A stretch of 14,266 nucleotides of DNA from Alphaproteobacteria bacterium UBA2964 (GCA_002348425.1 DEBE01000127.1:1-14266), one strand, 5' to 3'. Shown: positions 6,525 to 14,045, numbered from the stretch's first letter. Program-made: numbers and translations. Notes: a model not told the origin generated them from the letters alone.

Positions 6525-9329
6525 TTAATGTGCCTCGTCCCAGCTCAAACCATAACCGGTATCACAGATTAAGGGGACAGATAGGCTTGCCGCAGACTCC
6601 ATGACGTCTTTGACCAGTTTCTCGGTCTTCTCAAGCTCACTTCTTGGCACTTCAAATATTAATTCATCATGAACCTGCAACAACATTTGTGCTTTGAGAT
6701 TCGCGGACTTCAAAACATCGGGCATCAGGATCATTGCACGTTTAATGATATCAGCAGCCGACCCCTGTAACGGGGCATTGATTGCCGCACGTTCCATAAA
6801 ATTTCGTCGCGCCGGATTTTTATCCTTAATTCCCGGCACGTGAACTCGACGGCCAAAAATTGTTTCAACATATCCATTCTTTTGCGCGAACTCTTTTGCG
6901 TTATCCATGTAGCCCTTAACACCGGGATATCGTGCAAAATAAGCCTCGATAAAGGACTTTGCATCGCCTTGCGCAATGTCCAGCTGACGCGCTAATCCAA
7001 ATGGGCTGATACCATAAATAATGCCGAAATTTATCGCTTTAGCACGATTACGAGTCGGGCTATCGAGTTGGCTGATAGGAATTTCAAATACCTCACTAGC
7101 TGTCAGGGCATGAATATCAACACCATCTTTAAAGGCCTTCTTAAGGGTACCAATATCAGCCACATGTGCAAGCAAGCGCAACTCAATTTGAGAATAATCT
7201 GCTGAAAGCAGAACATTTTTATCATCTGCAACAAAGGCTGTTCTAATTTTACGACCATCTTCAGTGCGTATGGGAATGTTCTGCAGGTTAGGATCATTAG
7301 AAGACAAACGCCCAGTCGAGGCTATCGCTTGCGCAAAGGAGGTATGCACCCGTCCGGTTCGACTATCAATCTGACCTATTAATGCATCCGTATAGGTACT
7401 TTTAAGTTTGCTTAACTGGCGCCATTCAAGGACTTTCTTGGGTAATTCATGACCCTGGGCCGCAAGGCCTTCGAGAATATTTGCACCGGTAGCATAGGCC
7501 CCTGTCTTCCCCTTTTTACCACCAGGCAAGCCCATTTCATCAAACAAAACCTCGCCCAACTGTTTAGGCGAACCAATATTGAAAGAACGCTCAGCTAATC
7601 TGTGGACTTCTTCTCCGAGCAACGCAATACGTTTTTCGAAATCAGCAGACAAACTTTTCAAAACTTTGATGTCGACCCTAATACCCGCTCTCTCCATAGC
7701 CTCGAGTACACTTATAAGGGGCCTCTCTATTCGCTCATAAACCGTCGCCATATGCTCTGACACTAGACGAGGTTTAAGAAGTTGATACAAACGAAGTGTC
7801 ACATCTGCATCTTCTGCGGCATAGTCTAGAGCAGCTTCGAGTTCTACCTCCGCAAACCCTATTTGTTTTTTCCCGGAACCGGTTACTTCTTTATATTTAA
7901 TATTGGTTCGGCCAAGATGAATCCGTGTAAGTTCATCTAGTCCGTGGCCATGCGAGCCACCATCGAGTACATACGATAACAACATCGTATCATCTAATGG
8001 CCCCATCCTAACATTATAGTTTGCAAAAACCTCGCTATCATATTTTGCGTTATGCGCAACCTTCAACGTACCGGGATCCTCCAACAATGGTTTAATAATC
8101 TCCAATAATTTATCGATAGTAAGTTGTTTTGGGGCATCTTTAGTTTGAGAGAGCGGATTCTCTTCTCCTAGATCGAGTGTTGCTTGGCTGACCCGACGGA
8201 TATGCCCCACAGGAATATAACAGGCCCGTGCACCCTCAACCGGTTTTGGAAGGGCTAGAGAAATACCAATGAGTTCTGCATTTAACGAATCAAGGGAGTT
8301 CGTTTCCGTATCGACTGCAACGATACCTTGCTCATAAGCTGCTTTCACCCACGTTTTTAAGGGAATCTCTTCTTGAATTAAAGTGTAGCCCCCATCATCA
8401 CCAGCTGGAGCGTCCTGCATTACATTGTTAGTAACAGAAACATCCTGACCAGCGGCTCCAAGACGAGCCACAACCTTCGCTACCGTTGATTTAAACCCTT
8501 GTTCTTCAAGAAATCCCAATAACTTCTCAGGTTCCGGTTCCCTAATAACAAAATCCTCATATTTTTGTTTGACGGGCACGTCTTGCTTGAGGGTGACAAG
8601 ATCCCTTGAAACACGGGCTTGCTCGGCATACTCGATGAGGCTCTCACGTCGTTTTGGCTGTTTGATCTCATTAGCCCTAGATAACAATGTATCAAGGTCG
8701 CCGAATTCATCAATCAACTGTGCCGCGGTTTTTACCCCAACACCCGGTACGCCAGGCACATTGTCAGTTGAATCACCGGCGAGCGCTTGAACGTCAATAA
8801 CCTTTTCAGGTCTTACACCAAATTTTTTCTTTACCTCCTCATAGCTAATTGCCGTTCCCTTCATCGGGTCTTGCATTGAAATATTCTCGTCAACGAGCTG
8901 CATTAAATCCTTGTCGGAGGAGACAATGGTTACCTTATGTCCATTGGCGCCGGCCTCTTTTGCATATGTAGCAATTAGATCATCGGCCTCGTACCCTTCC
9001 ATTTCTGCTTGAGGCAGGCCAAATGCTTCTACGGAAGCACGAATTAACGCAAATTGTGGTATCAAATCTTCAGGTGGAGGCGGCCTATTTGCTTTATAAT
9101 CTGGATAAATCTCAGACCGAAATGTCCGCCTGGCTGTATCAAAAATTACTGCAAGGTAGTCCGCGTCCGAATCCTCCACCAGCTTTGTAAGCATGGAAGT
9201 AAAGCCGTAGACCGCATTTACCGGTGTCCCGTCAGGCCGGTTCATAGGTGGCAGAGCATGATAGGCGCGAAAAATATAACCAGATCCATCTATAAGCAAT
9301 AAATGTTTGGCCTTTTTATTTTCTGCCAT
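6525..9329 (-). CDS. polA: DNA polymerase I
   Basis: A 934-residue, full-length family-A polymerase for Okazaki-fragment maturation and repair synthesis. The N-terminal 5'-3' flap nuclease spans about 8-290 ('LLLIDGSGYIFRAYHALPP', 'DADYLAVIFD', 'GYEADDLIATYA', 'GVPGVGVKTAAQL'). The central 3'-5' proofreading domain has all catalytic residues: D340/E342 ('VDTETN'), N427/D431 ('HNAKYD') and Y503/D507 ('YAAEDAD'), so it should be active, unlike Thermus or Bacillus enzymes. The polymerase domain carries motif A with D711 ('SADYSQIELRL'), motif B ('RNRAKAINFGIIYG') and motif C with D888/E889 ('QVHDELIF'). The ATG at 9329 has a strong CGGGGA ribosome site 5-6 nt upstream. The zinc-finger gene lies 99 bp upstream on the same strand. 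Nothing is unusual in the protein. Confidence 0.98.
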   Translation of the reverse strand: MAENKKAKHLLLIDGSGYIFRAYHALPPMNRPDGTPVNAVYGFTSMLTKLVEDSDADYLAVIFDTARRTFRSEIYPDYKANRPPPPEDLIPQFALIRASVEAFGLPQAEMEGYEADDLIATYAKEAGANGHKVTIVSSDKDLMQLVDENISMQDPMKGTAISYEEVKKKFGVRPEKVIDVQALAGDSTDNVPGVPGVGVKTAAQLIDEFGDLDTLLSRANEIKQPKRRESLIEYAEQARVSRDLVTLKQDVPVKQKYEDFVIREPEPEKLLGFLEEQGFKSTVAKVVARLGAAGQDVSVTNNVMQDAPAGDDGGYTLIQEEIPLKTWVKAAYEQGIVAVDTETNSLDSLNAELIGISLALPKPVEGARACYIPVGHIRRVSQATLDLGEENPLSQTKDAPKQLTIDKLLEIIKPLLEDPGTLKVAHNAKYDSEVFANYNVRMGPLDDTMLLSYVLDGGSHGHGLDELTRIHLGRTNIKYKEVTGSGKKQIGFAEVELEAALDYAAEDADVTLRLYQLLKPRLVSEHMATVYERIERPLISVLEAMERAGIRVDIKVLKSLSADFEKRIALLGEEVHRLAERSFNIGSPKQLGEVLFDEMGLPGGKKGKTGAYATGANILEGLAAQGHELPKKVLEWRQLSKLKSTYTDALIGQIDSRTGRVHTSFAQAIASTGRLSSNDPNLQNIPIRTEDGRKIRTAFVADDKNVLLSADYSQIELRLLAHVADIGTLKKAFKDGVDIHALTASEVFEIPISQLDSPTRNRAKAINFGIIYGISPFGLARQLDIAQGDAKSFIEAYFARYPGVKGYMDNAKEFAQKNGYVETIFGRRVHVPGIKDKNPARRNFMERAAINAPLQGSAADIIKRAMILMPDVLKSANLKAQMLLQVHDELIFEVPRSELEKTEKLVKDVMESAASLSVPLICDTGYGLSWDEAH

Positions 9330-9428
9330 TGATATCCCCGTATTCTATCTGTCAAACTATCGCAAGGACGCAAAGGAACGATTTAATTAGTTAGTTTGCA
9401 AAGTAAATTAATAATAACCAAAGGGCCT

Positions 9429-9620
9429 TTAATGCCCCCCAGCAATCTTTGACCCGGGCTTTAAGAGATACATTCTACCGCAATAACCGCATTCAGCTTT
9501 ACCATCAATCAGGGTTAGAAAGACTCTCGGATGCCCGAGGGCTCCTCCCCCCCCATCACAAGCTACCGTCAGCGCTTCAACTTCAATAGTTTCTGGTGGT
9601 TTTAGAGCAGTAACAGCCAT
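9429..9620 (-). CDS. CHCC-type zinc-finger domain protein (NDUFS6-like)
   Basis: A 63-residue protein with the zf-CHCC signature: C21, H30 in 'GHPRVFL', then C44 and C47 in '[12 protein letters not shown]'. These four residues can bind one zinc ion, as in the mitochondrial complex I accessory subunit NDUFS6. Small bacterial relatives are common in alphaproteobacteria, and a role with respiratory complex I is plausible from that homology but not shown here. A GAGG ribosome site about 8 nt before the ATG supports the start. It precedes polA on the same strand and lies divergent from the ABC ATPase gene, with 130 bp of promoter space between. Family call is secure; function is inferred. Confidence 0.88.
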   Translation of the reverse strand: MAVTALKPPETIEVEALTVACDGGGGALGHPRVFLTLIDGKAECGYCGRMYLLKPGSKIAGGH

Positions 9621-9653
9621 AGTTTAATCCTCATATTTTTTACACTCGGTTTA

Positions 9654-9681
9654 TTGACCACCGATGTAAGACAATGATAAC
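9654..9681 (+). promoter_or_regulatory. Possible sigma-70 promoter for the ABC ATPase gene
   Basis: TTGACC at 9654-9659 is followed after 16 nt by GATAAC at 9676-9681, in the divergent intergenic region about 70 nt before the ATPase start. The -35 element is good and the -10 mediocre. Judged by eye only. Confidence 0.35.
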
Positions 9682-9750
9682 CAATGGCCACCTTCATGAA
9701 AAGTTTCTTAAATTAAAATTCTGGCTCACTTTTTACCAACTAATTAATCT

Positions 9751-10716
9751 ATGAATATAGAAAAATCACATCGCAATGATGATATGCCACTTCTTGCAGT
9801 TGACATCCAGAATCTCACCAAGATTTACAACCCTTCAAAAGGTAAAACTGTTGAGGCCCTGAATAATATAAATATGAAAGTCCCGCAGGGTTCCATCTTT
9901 GGAATACTAGGACCCAACGGCGCCGGAAAATCAACACTCATCAATATCTTAGCAGGATTAGTTGTGAAAACTTCGGGGATCGCCAAAATTTGGAATTTTG
10001 ATATAGAACGAGAGACAAGGCGTGCAAGAGCAGCAATTGGTGTGGTACCTCAAGAAGTTAGTCTAGATGCATTTTTTAGCCCGAGAGAAGCATTGGAACT
10101 CCAAGCAGGTTTATATGGTGTACCGAAAAAAGAACGCCGTACTAATGAAATTTTGGAAGCAATTGGTTTAACAGAAAAAGCCAACGCTGACGCAAGGTCG
10201 CTCTCTGGCGGAATGAAACGGCGTTTACTAATTGGAAAGGCATTAGTTCATACACCCCCCGTCGTGGTTTTGGACGAACCAACGGCCGGCGTAGACGTAG
10301 AACTTCGCCGACAACTTTGGGATTATGTAAGGGATTTAAACAAAGCAGGGACCACCATTTTACTTACCACACACTACCTTAAAGAAGCCGAGAAAATGTG
10401 TGATACAATCGCTATTATTGATCAAGGCCAAATGGTTGCCTGTGACACCACACCAGCATTAATAGAGCGCTTAGATCAACGGACCCTCATTATTACCATT
10501 AAGGAAAAACTCCATAAGCTGCCGGATAATTTAAATGACTTTTCTGTTACTCTCACAACACCCATAAAGTTAACATTTGAATTTTCTCCAAGCAAAACCA
10601 GCACGGGGGAAATAATCACAGCTGTTCAAAAAGAAATGCTCACCATAGTGGATCTACAAACTTTGGACTCTGATCTTGAGGATGTTTTTATAAGAATGAC
10701 CAACCTTAACGGGTGA
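9751..10716 (+). CDS. ABC transporter ATP-binding protein (ABC-2 type, YadG-like), no permease next to it
   Basis: A 321-residue ATPase with Walker A 'GPNGAGKST' (54-62), Q-loop Q101 ('VVPQE'), signature 'LSGGMKRR' (151-158), Walker B 'VVVLDEP' with D175/E176, D-loop 'AGVD' and switch histidine H208 ('LLTTHY'). All catalytic residues are intact. A C-terminal extension (about 235-321) ending 'LDSDLEDVFIRMT' is typical of ATPases working with ABC-2 permeases in export or daunorubicin-resistance-like systems. Such ATPases are normally followed at once by the permease, but here a likely terminator and a tRNA gene follow, so the partner must be encoded elsewhere or was lost. The start is uncertain: neither the ATG at 9751 nor the one at 9784 (MPLLAVDI) has an obvious ribosome site, and most relatives begin near the second. 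Substrate unknown. Confidence 0.9.
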   Translation: MNIEKSHRNDDMPLLAVDIQNLTKIYNPSKGKTVEALNNINMKVPQGSIFGILGPNGAGKSTLINILAGLVVKTSGIAKIWNFDIERETRRARAAIGVVPQEVSLDAFFSPREALELQAGLYGVPKKERRTNEILEAIGLTEKANADARSLSGGMKRRLLIGKALVHTPPVVVLDEPTAGVDVELRRQLWDYVRDLNKAGTTILLTTHYLKEAEKMCDTIAIIDQGQMVACDTTPALIERLDQRTLIITIKEKLHKLPDNLNDFSVTLTTPIKLTFEFSPSKTSTGEIITAVQKEMLTIVDLQTLDSDLEDVFIRMTNLNG

Positions 10717-10747
10717 ATTGAATAGATCACTAACCCGACTGTTTTTT
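10710..10747 (+). terminator. Likely Rho-independent terminator after the ABC ATPase gene
   Basis: CGGGT at 10710-10714 pairs with ACCCG at 10733-10737, with additional TGA/TCA pairing inside, followed four bases later by six T at 10742-10747. The stem includes the ATPase stop codon. The loop is rather long, so this is a moderate call. Confidence 0.45.
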
Positions 10748-10890
10748 CAAAGAATCAGAGAAAGGATGTAGTTTTTTGGGCGGGATATGTTCTCGTACCA
10801 ATCCGACGCCACAAAATCACGAATATGGGTACCCTTTTGCACAAGGATTCACTTATCAGCTTACCTGCCCTTTAAAATGAGTTGGAGAAA

Positions 10891-10907
10891 AGGTACGTGT
10901 GGTACCT
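10891..10907. other. Short perfect hairpin/inverted repeat upstream of the tRNA
   Basis: AGGTAC (10891-10896), a 5-nt loop, then GTACCT (10902-10907). A related palindrome GGGTACCC sits at 10827-10834. The 237 bp from 10717 to 10953 hold no credible gene; these GGTACC elements are the only structure I see besides the terminator. They could be an operator or part of a leader of the tRNA transcript. Confidence 0.35.
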
Positions 10908-10953
10908 GAAAACACTAGAAGGTTTTGGATACCTAGCGTAAATTCCAGCCAAC

Positions 10954-11030
<77 letters not shown>

Positions 11031-11098
11031 CTTTTCTTTCAACAAGTTCAGATAGTTACCAGTTCGTGATTTCAGTCTGACCTCACAGAAGAGTGGCG

Positions 11099-11126
11099 GT
11101 CAGTTTCCTCATACGGAAATTCTGAC
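11099..11126. other. Stem-loop in the non-coding region
   Basis: GTCAG-TTTCC (11099-11108), a 6-nt loop, GGAAA (11115-11119), a two-base bulge, then CTGAC (11122-11126). Ten base pairs in total, more than expected by chance for a short loop. Confidence 0.5.
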
Positions 11127-11260
11127 AGAGAATATTCGGAATGTGTAGAGAGAATGGGGTGTAGATGATCCAGACCCCGTTACCCCGAAGAATTAGACCC
11201 ACTCGACAAAACACCTCATTACCTTTTTTTTGAGTATTAAAAAGGTTCTTACGCAAACAA

Positions 11261-11299
11261 GAAAAGACCCTGCAACTTAGGGGCAAACAGGGTCTTTTC
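11261..11299. terminator. Twelve-bp perfect hairpin, terminator-like on both strands
   Basis: GAAAAGACCCTG (11261-11272) is the exact reverse complement of CAGGGTCTTTTC (11288-11299), with a 15-nt loop. The A/T-rich base and GC core give the usual form of a bidirectional terminator. On the - strand the stem continues into TTGTTT, and on the + strand the stem's own TTTT would be the tail. On the + strand it could end a transcript starting at the tRNA or just after it. Confidence 0.55.
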
Positions 11300-11467
11300 C
11301 GTCTATCAATCTGCCAAAGAGGTCACGCTTAGAGCAGACCGAGATCACGATATGTTTATCGCCTTGCATAAGGGCTTTGTTCACCTAGTTCCCAAAGGTG
11401 AGAGGGTTAATTTTAAGCATGCAGCATGAGGCTTTGTTTTTCGAAATAAGCTTGTGTGCACTACCAC

Positions 11468-11492
11468 GGGCCGCGTTTACCCTCCGCGGCCC
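11468..11492. other. GC-only 8-bp stem-loop
   Basis: GGGCCGCG (11468-11475) pairs with CGCGGCCC (11485-11492) around a 9-nt loop. It is followed by GCGGTTTACCCC, which echoes GCGTTTACCCTC from the first half. The stem is strikingly GC-rich for this AT-rich surrounding and would be very stable in RNA. Confidence 0.5.
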
Positions 11493-11596
11493 GCGGTTTA
11501 CCCCATATCATGCAAACCTTTAGGAACTTAGACGTCGCCCCTATTTGTGAGGTAAGCGAAAATATTTAAATTTTATAATATAATTTCGATTTCCTA

Positions 11597-11625
11597 TTGC
11601 GACTAATTATCAGTTGCACTATATA
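11597..11625 (+). promoter_or_regulatory. Sigma-70-like promoter of the 188-aa gene / ahpC unit
   Basis: TTGCGA at 11597-11602 and TATATA at 11620-11625 are separated by 17 nt, the ideal spacing. The expected start of transcription, around 11632, falls inside the Fur-like palindrome and about 30 nt before the start codon of the first gene. Confidence 0.5.
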
Positions 11626-11644
11626 AATGAGATTGATTCTCATT
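11626..11644 (+). promoter_or_regulatory. Fur-box-like operator
   Basis: AATGAGATTGATTCTCATT is a 19-bp near-perfect palindrome (8 of 9 pairs, centre G at 11635). Its core TGAGATT-G-ATTCTCA follows the 7-1-7 layout of the classical Fur site TGATAAT-N-ATTATCA, with three or four differences. It directly abuts the -10 element and covers the likely transcription start, the place where bound Fur blocks RNA polymerase. Fur, Mur or Irr homologues with similar sites are possible. Regulation by iron is an inference. Confidence 0.55.
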
Positions 11645-11662
11645 CTCAACAGGGAATATAAC

Positions 11663-12229
11663 ATGGAACAAAAAATTATAAAGTTTGAAAACAGAGATAG
11701 AACTGCGGCTCAACGATCCTACAAAAAGACGTATCACCTCCAATTGGAAGGATTAAATTCTGCTGAGAATTTTTTAGTTTGGATGACTCAATATTGGGTT
11801 CGTTCAACGATACAGCGGATTGATCCACTACCATTAATTCGGAAAAGTATAGAGGAAATTTTGGATAAAGAGAATCAGGAGGAATATGTCCAATATATTA
11901 ATTATATATTTTACCTTTTTTTCAATATCTCGAGTTACCCTCTTACCCTGGGATGTCAACATTGTAAAAAACTAGGCTCTTTTGAGCTTAATTTTATGGC
12001 TTTGGTAAGTTTCCAGCAAAATGATGATGATCACCTAACCAAAAATTTATTGGGTCATATATTGGGTATTAATTATTCGGAGGATACAAAAAATTACATT
12101 GATTTGATTTCCGAAATTTATCTTAAAAGTAACCTAAAACTTCAACTTCGGCCAGAATACCAGGACCTATTTCAATTAAAGTCCCCCTCTATGGACCATT
12201 CCCTGAAATATTTAGGAAGTATTAATTAG
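11663..12229 (+). CDS. Unrecognised 188-residue protein with a CxxC motif
   Basis: I do not recognise this family. The frame is open from the ATG at 11627, but that codon lies within the operator and start-site region. The ATG at 11663 has an AGGGA ribosome site about 7 nt upstream and is preferred. The protein looks largely helical, with no signal peptide. It has a basic, polar N-terminus (RDRTAAQRSYKKTY), a tryptophan-rich helix (36-46), an aromatic hydrophobic stretch (76-90, 'YVQYINYIFYLFFNI') and one CQHC pair at 98-101 that could bind metal or act as a redox pair. It is the first gene of a unit with ahpC, 34 bp downstream, behind a Fur-like operator, so a role in iron or peroxide response is plausible by context only. 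It is AT-rich, like its right-hand neighbours. Confidence 0.75.
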   Translation: MEQKIIKFENRDRTAAQRSYKKTYHLQLEGLNSAENFLVWMTQYWVRSTIQRIDPLPLIRKSIEEILDKENQEEYVQYINYIFYLFFNISSYPLTLGCQHCKKLGSFELNFMALVSFQQNDDDHLTKNLLGHILGINYSEDTKNYIDLISEIYLKSNLKLQLRPEYQDLFQLKSPSMDHSLKYLGSIN

Positions 12230-12263
12230 TTAGATAATTTTCAAAAAAGAAAGTGTACAAATA

Positions 12264-12821
12264 ATGATAAATCAATCCATTCCCTCTTTTGTTGCTACGG
12301 CCTATCACCAAAACAAATTCGAAGAAATTTCTGACGAGACCATAAAGGGAAGTTGGGCCATTTTTCTATTTTACCCGAGGGATTTCACCTTTATTTGCCC
12401 CACGGAACTTCAAGACATGAGCAAATACTACGACGAATTTAAGAAATTGGGCGTCGAAATCTGCGCGGTTTCTACTGATAGCCATCACGTGCACAAAGCT
12501 TGGCACGACAATAGTGAAGCCGTCGGCAAAACAAAGTTTCCTATGATAGGCGATCCAACCGGAGCGATAACCCGTGGTTTTCAAGTCATGATTGAGGAGT
12601 CTGGAGAGGCCCATAGAGCAACTTTTCTTGTCGACCCCGAAGGGCTTATAAAAGTTGTCGAAATACATGCAGATAATATTGGTCGAAGTGCTAAAGATTT
12701 TTTAAGGAAAGTAAAGGCAGCTCAATATGTTGCAAATAGCGATGGGGAGGTGTGTCCCGCCGCTTGGGAGCCGGGAAACAAAACATTGAAACCTGGAATA
12801 GATTTAGTTGGCAAAATATAG
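12264..12821 (+). CDS. ahpC: Alkyl hydroperoxide reductase subunit C (typical 2-Cys peroxiredoxin)
   Basis: Reduces hydrogen peroxide, organic peroxides and peroxynitrite in the cytosol. At 185 residues it aligns by eye almost end to end with E. coli AhpC (187). It has the peroxidatic cysteine C45 in 'FYPRDFTFICPTEL', the supporting arginine R118 in 'HRATFLVDPEG', and the resolving cysteine C164 in 'GEVCPAAWEPG', ending in the family's 'DLVGKI'. The 'GDPTGAITR' stretch (97-104) is also typical. No ahpF or ahpD is present, so the reductant (AhpF, thioredoxin or other) must come from elsewhere. The ribosome site is weak (GAAAG about 12 nt before the ATG), so translation may partly depend on the upstream gene 34 bp away, with which it probably shares the Fur-like promoter. 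Confidence 0.95.
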   Translation: MINQSIPSFVATAYHQNKFEEISDETIKGSWAIFLFYPRDFTFICPTELQDMSKYYDEFKKLGVEICAVSTDSHHVHKAWHDNSEAVGKTKFPMIGDPTGAITRGFQVMIEESGEAHRATFLVDPEGLIKVVEIHADNIGRSAKDFLRKVKAAQYVANSDGEVCPAAWEPGNKTLKPGIDLVGKI

Positions 12822-12881
12822 CGTTTCAGACACTTTTTTAATTTTTGAGAAAATGTCGGCAAGTACCCAAACCTTCCTGAT

Positions 12882-12965
12882 ATGAAGCGCGCTAAGATAG
12901 TAATATTTTTGCTTATTTATTTACTTTGTTTCTTAATAATTTGGTATTTTTTATACTTCAATTGA
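12882..12965 (+). CDS. Possible 27-residue single-span membrane peptide
   Basis: A short frame encodes a basic start (MKRAK) followed by about 20 hydrophobic and aromatic residues (IVIFLLIYLLCFLIIWYFLYF) and a final N. This is the composition of a small inner-membrane protein with the N-terminus inside. It ends 12 bp before the next gene. There is no clear ribosome site, and AT-rich sequence easily gives such frames, so it may not be translated. Confidence 0.35.
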   Translation: MKRAKIVIFLLIYLLCFLIIWYFLYFN

Positions 12966-12977
12966 TCCCATAAAACC

Positions 12978-13262
12978 ATGTCCAAATCATCAAGCTATCA
13001 ACACTTAAGAGAATACCAAAAACAAGGCCCCAAAGTGCAAAATAATGCTGGTGGAGAAAAACAATTTTGGAAAGTCATAGCTATTAAGAAAGACCCTAGA
13101 AATTTCTGGATTCCAACAGAAGATTGCCCTTATTTAGATAATCGTTATCCTCTCGAAAGGGTTCGCTATGCGGTCGAACAAGGAAATTTAATTGTAGCTC
13201 AAAAAAAACTTGGCCCATTTCATTATGAATTATGGGCGACAGAACCTAAAATAAAGGTTTAA
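12978..13262 (+). CDS. Hypothetical protein, 94 residues
   Basis: I do not recognise this protein. It is soluble and basic, with no signal peptide or membrane segment. The first 28 residues are polar and probably disordered. The rest (about 29-90) looks like a small alpha/beta domain: 'QFWKVIAIKK', 'NFWIPTEDCPYLDNRYPLERVRYAVEQGNLIVAQKKLG' and 'HYELWATEP'. The strand-helix-strand pattern with conserved-looking W, P and Y residues, and codon use like its neighbours, support a real gene. The ATG lacks a clear ribosome site. It follows the putative membrane peptide by 12 bp and is followed by a possible terminator, so the two could form a unit separate from ahpC. Confidence 0.65.
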   Translation: MSKSSSYQHLREYQKQGPKVQNNAGGEKQFWKVIAIKKDPRNFWIPTEDCPYLDNRYPLERVRYAVEQGNLIVAQKKLGPFHYELWATEPKIKV

Positions 13263-13287
13263 ACAGATTACAATTTTTAGTCCTCCT

Positions 13288-13310
13288 AAACTCTAAGTTT
13301 TTTATTTTTT
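13288..13310 (+). terminator. Weak Rho-independent terminator
   Basis: AAACT (13288-13292), a 3-nt loop, AGTTT (13296-13300), then a T-rich tail through 13310 (TTTATTTTTT). The stem is short and AT-rich, and an alternative TTTAG/CTAAA pairing overlaps it, so termination may be inefficient. Confidence 0.4.
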
Positions 13311-13409
13311 GATCCGATAACAATCCTTTACCGTATTATGGTTTTGCTGCCAAATGTGGCATAACATTTTATGATATTGAAACTTCTAGAATATTTTTCA
13401 GTAAAGTTC

Positions 13410-14045
13410 ATGAAAACTAAACAAACAAAAACTCGATGGTGGTGGATAAGACATGCACCTGTTATTAACCCTGACAAAAAACTATATGGTCAGCTCGATC
13501 TAGACGTTGACCTTAGTGACCATCAAAAATTTGAATTAGTCGCCAACTCCCTGCCAAAAAATGCGACGTGGATAAGTTCACCTTTAGCACGAGCAAAAGA
13601 AACCGCCAGTCTTCTGGCCAACCTAACAAGCCAAGATAGTAAAATTAAGGAATATGATCAATTAAAAGAGCAAGCCTTTGGAGATTGGGAAGGAAAAAGA
13701 TGGGATGAAATTGACGAGAACATAAGCAAAACTTTTTGGGAAAACCCCGTAAAAAATTGCATCCCAAATGGTGAAAGCTTTAACGATTTGGTGAGACGTG
13801 TCTCAAAAACTATTGAGGAGCTAAACAATCAATATACTGGAAAGGACATCATTGCCGTCGCACACATGGGAACAATCAGAGCGGCGCTTACGCAGGCAAT
13901 CGGAGGGGACGGCCATGCTGGCCTGTTATTCCAACTAAAACCTATTTCCTTAACTCGTATTGATGCAATTCATGATAATAATCATATTTGGTGGAAAATT
14001 TCTGGTGTTAACCTTTATGGGAACAGAGATGAATTGGCGAGTTAA
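13410..14045 (+). CDS. Histidine phosphatase family protein (CobC/PhoE-like)
   Basis: A cytosolic phosphatase of the phosphoglycerate-mutase-like superfamily, which works through a phospho-histidine. From the ATG at 13410 it has 211 residues, with R14/H15 in 'WWWIRHAPV' (the phosphorylated histidine), R61 in 'SSPLARAKETA', E87 in 'LKEQAFGDWEG' and H152 in 'VAHMGTIRAAL'. The full catalytic set is present. 'LYGQLDLDVDLSD' (25-37) and 'FGDWEGKRWDEI' are typical of the alpha-ribazole-phosphatase (CobC)/PhoE branch. No cobalamin genes are nearby, so the substrate is open. An in-frame ATG at 13371 would add 13 residues; the later one is preferred because family members start just before the RHAP motif. 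A small hairpin (TGCCA/TGGCA, 13348-13361) lies just upstream. Confidence 0.88.
   Translation: MKTKQTKTRWWWIRHAPVINPDKKLYGQLDLDVDLSDHQKFELVANSLPKNATWISSPLARAKETASLLANLTSQDSKIKEYDQLKEQAFGDWEGKRWDEIDENISKTFWENPVKNCIPNGESFNDLVRRVSKTIEELNNQYTGKDIIAVAHMGTIRAALTQAIGGDGHAGLLFQLKPISLTRIDAIHDNNHIWWKISGVNLYGNRDELAS

Larger units (their letters stand above)
11031..11596. other. Non-coding region with several strong stem-loops; possible small RNA(s)
   Basis: Between the tRNA and the promoter at 11597 I see no credible protein gene. The stretch holds many inverted repeats: 11099-11126, 11222-11245 (CCTTTTT/AAAAAGG), 11261-11299, 11381-11401 (TCACCT/AGGTGA) and 11468-11492. GGGGT near 11156 can also pair with either of two ACCCC blocks downstream. 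Two imperfect copies of GCAT(A/G)AGG(G)CTTTGTT occur near 11367 and 11429. I could not match it to RNase P, SRP, tmRNA or 6S RNA. It could encode a small RNA or be decayed sequence. Confidence 0.4.

Noticed and set aside
11083..11286. A 67-residue frame on the - strand in the non-coding interval
   Set aside because: Its codons run through three of the stem-loops, it has no ribosome site, and the protein has low-complexity composition with no recognisable motif. Probably chance.
12822..12881. Terminator after ahpC
   Set aside because: There is a T-run, and GACA/TGTC ends could pair across it, but the stem is interrupted and very AT-rich. Too weak to call.
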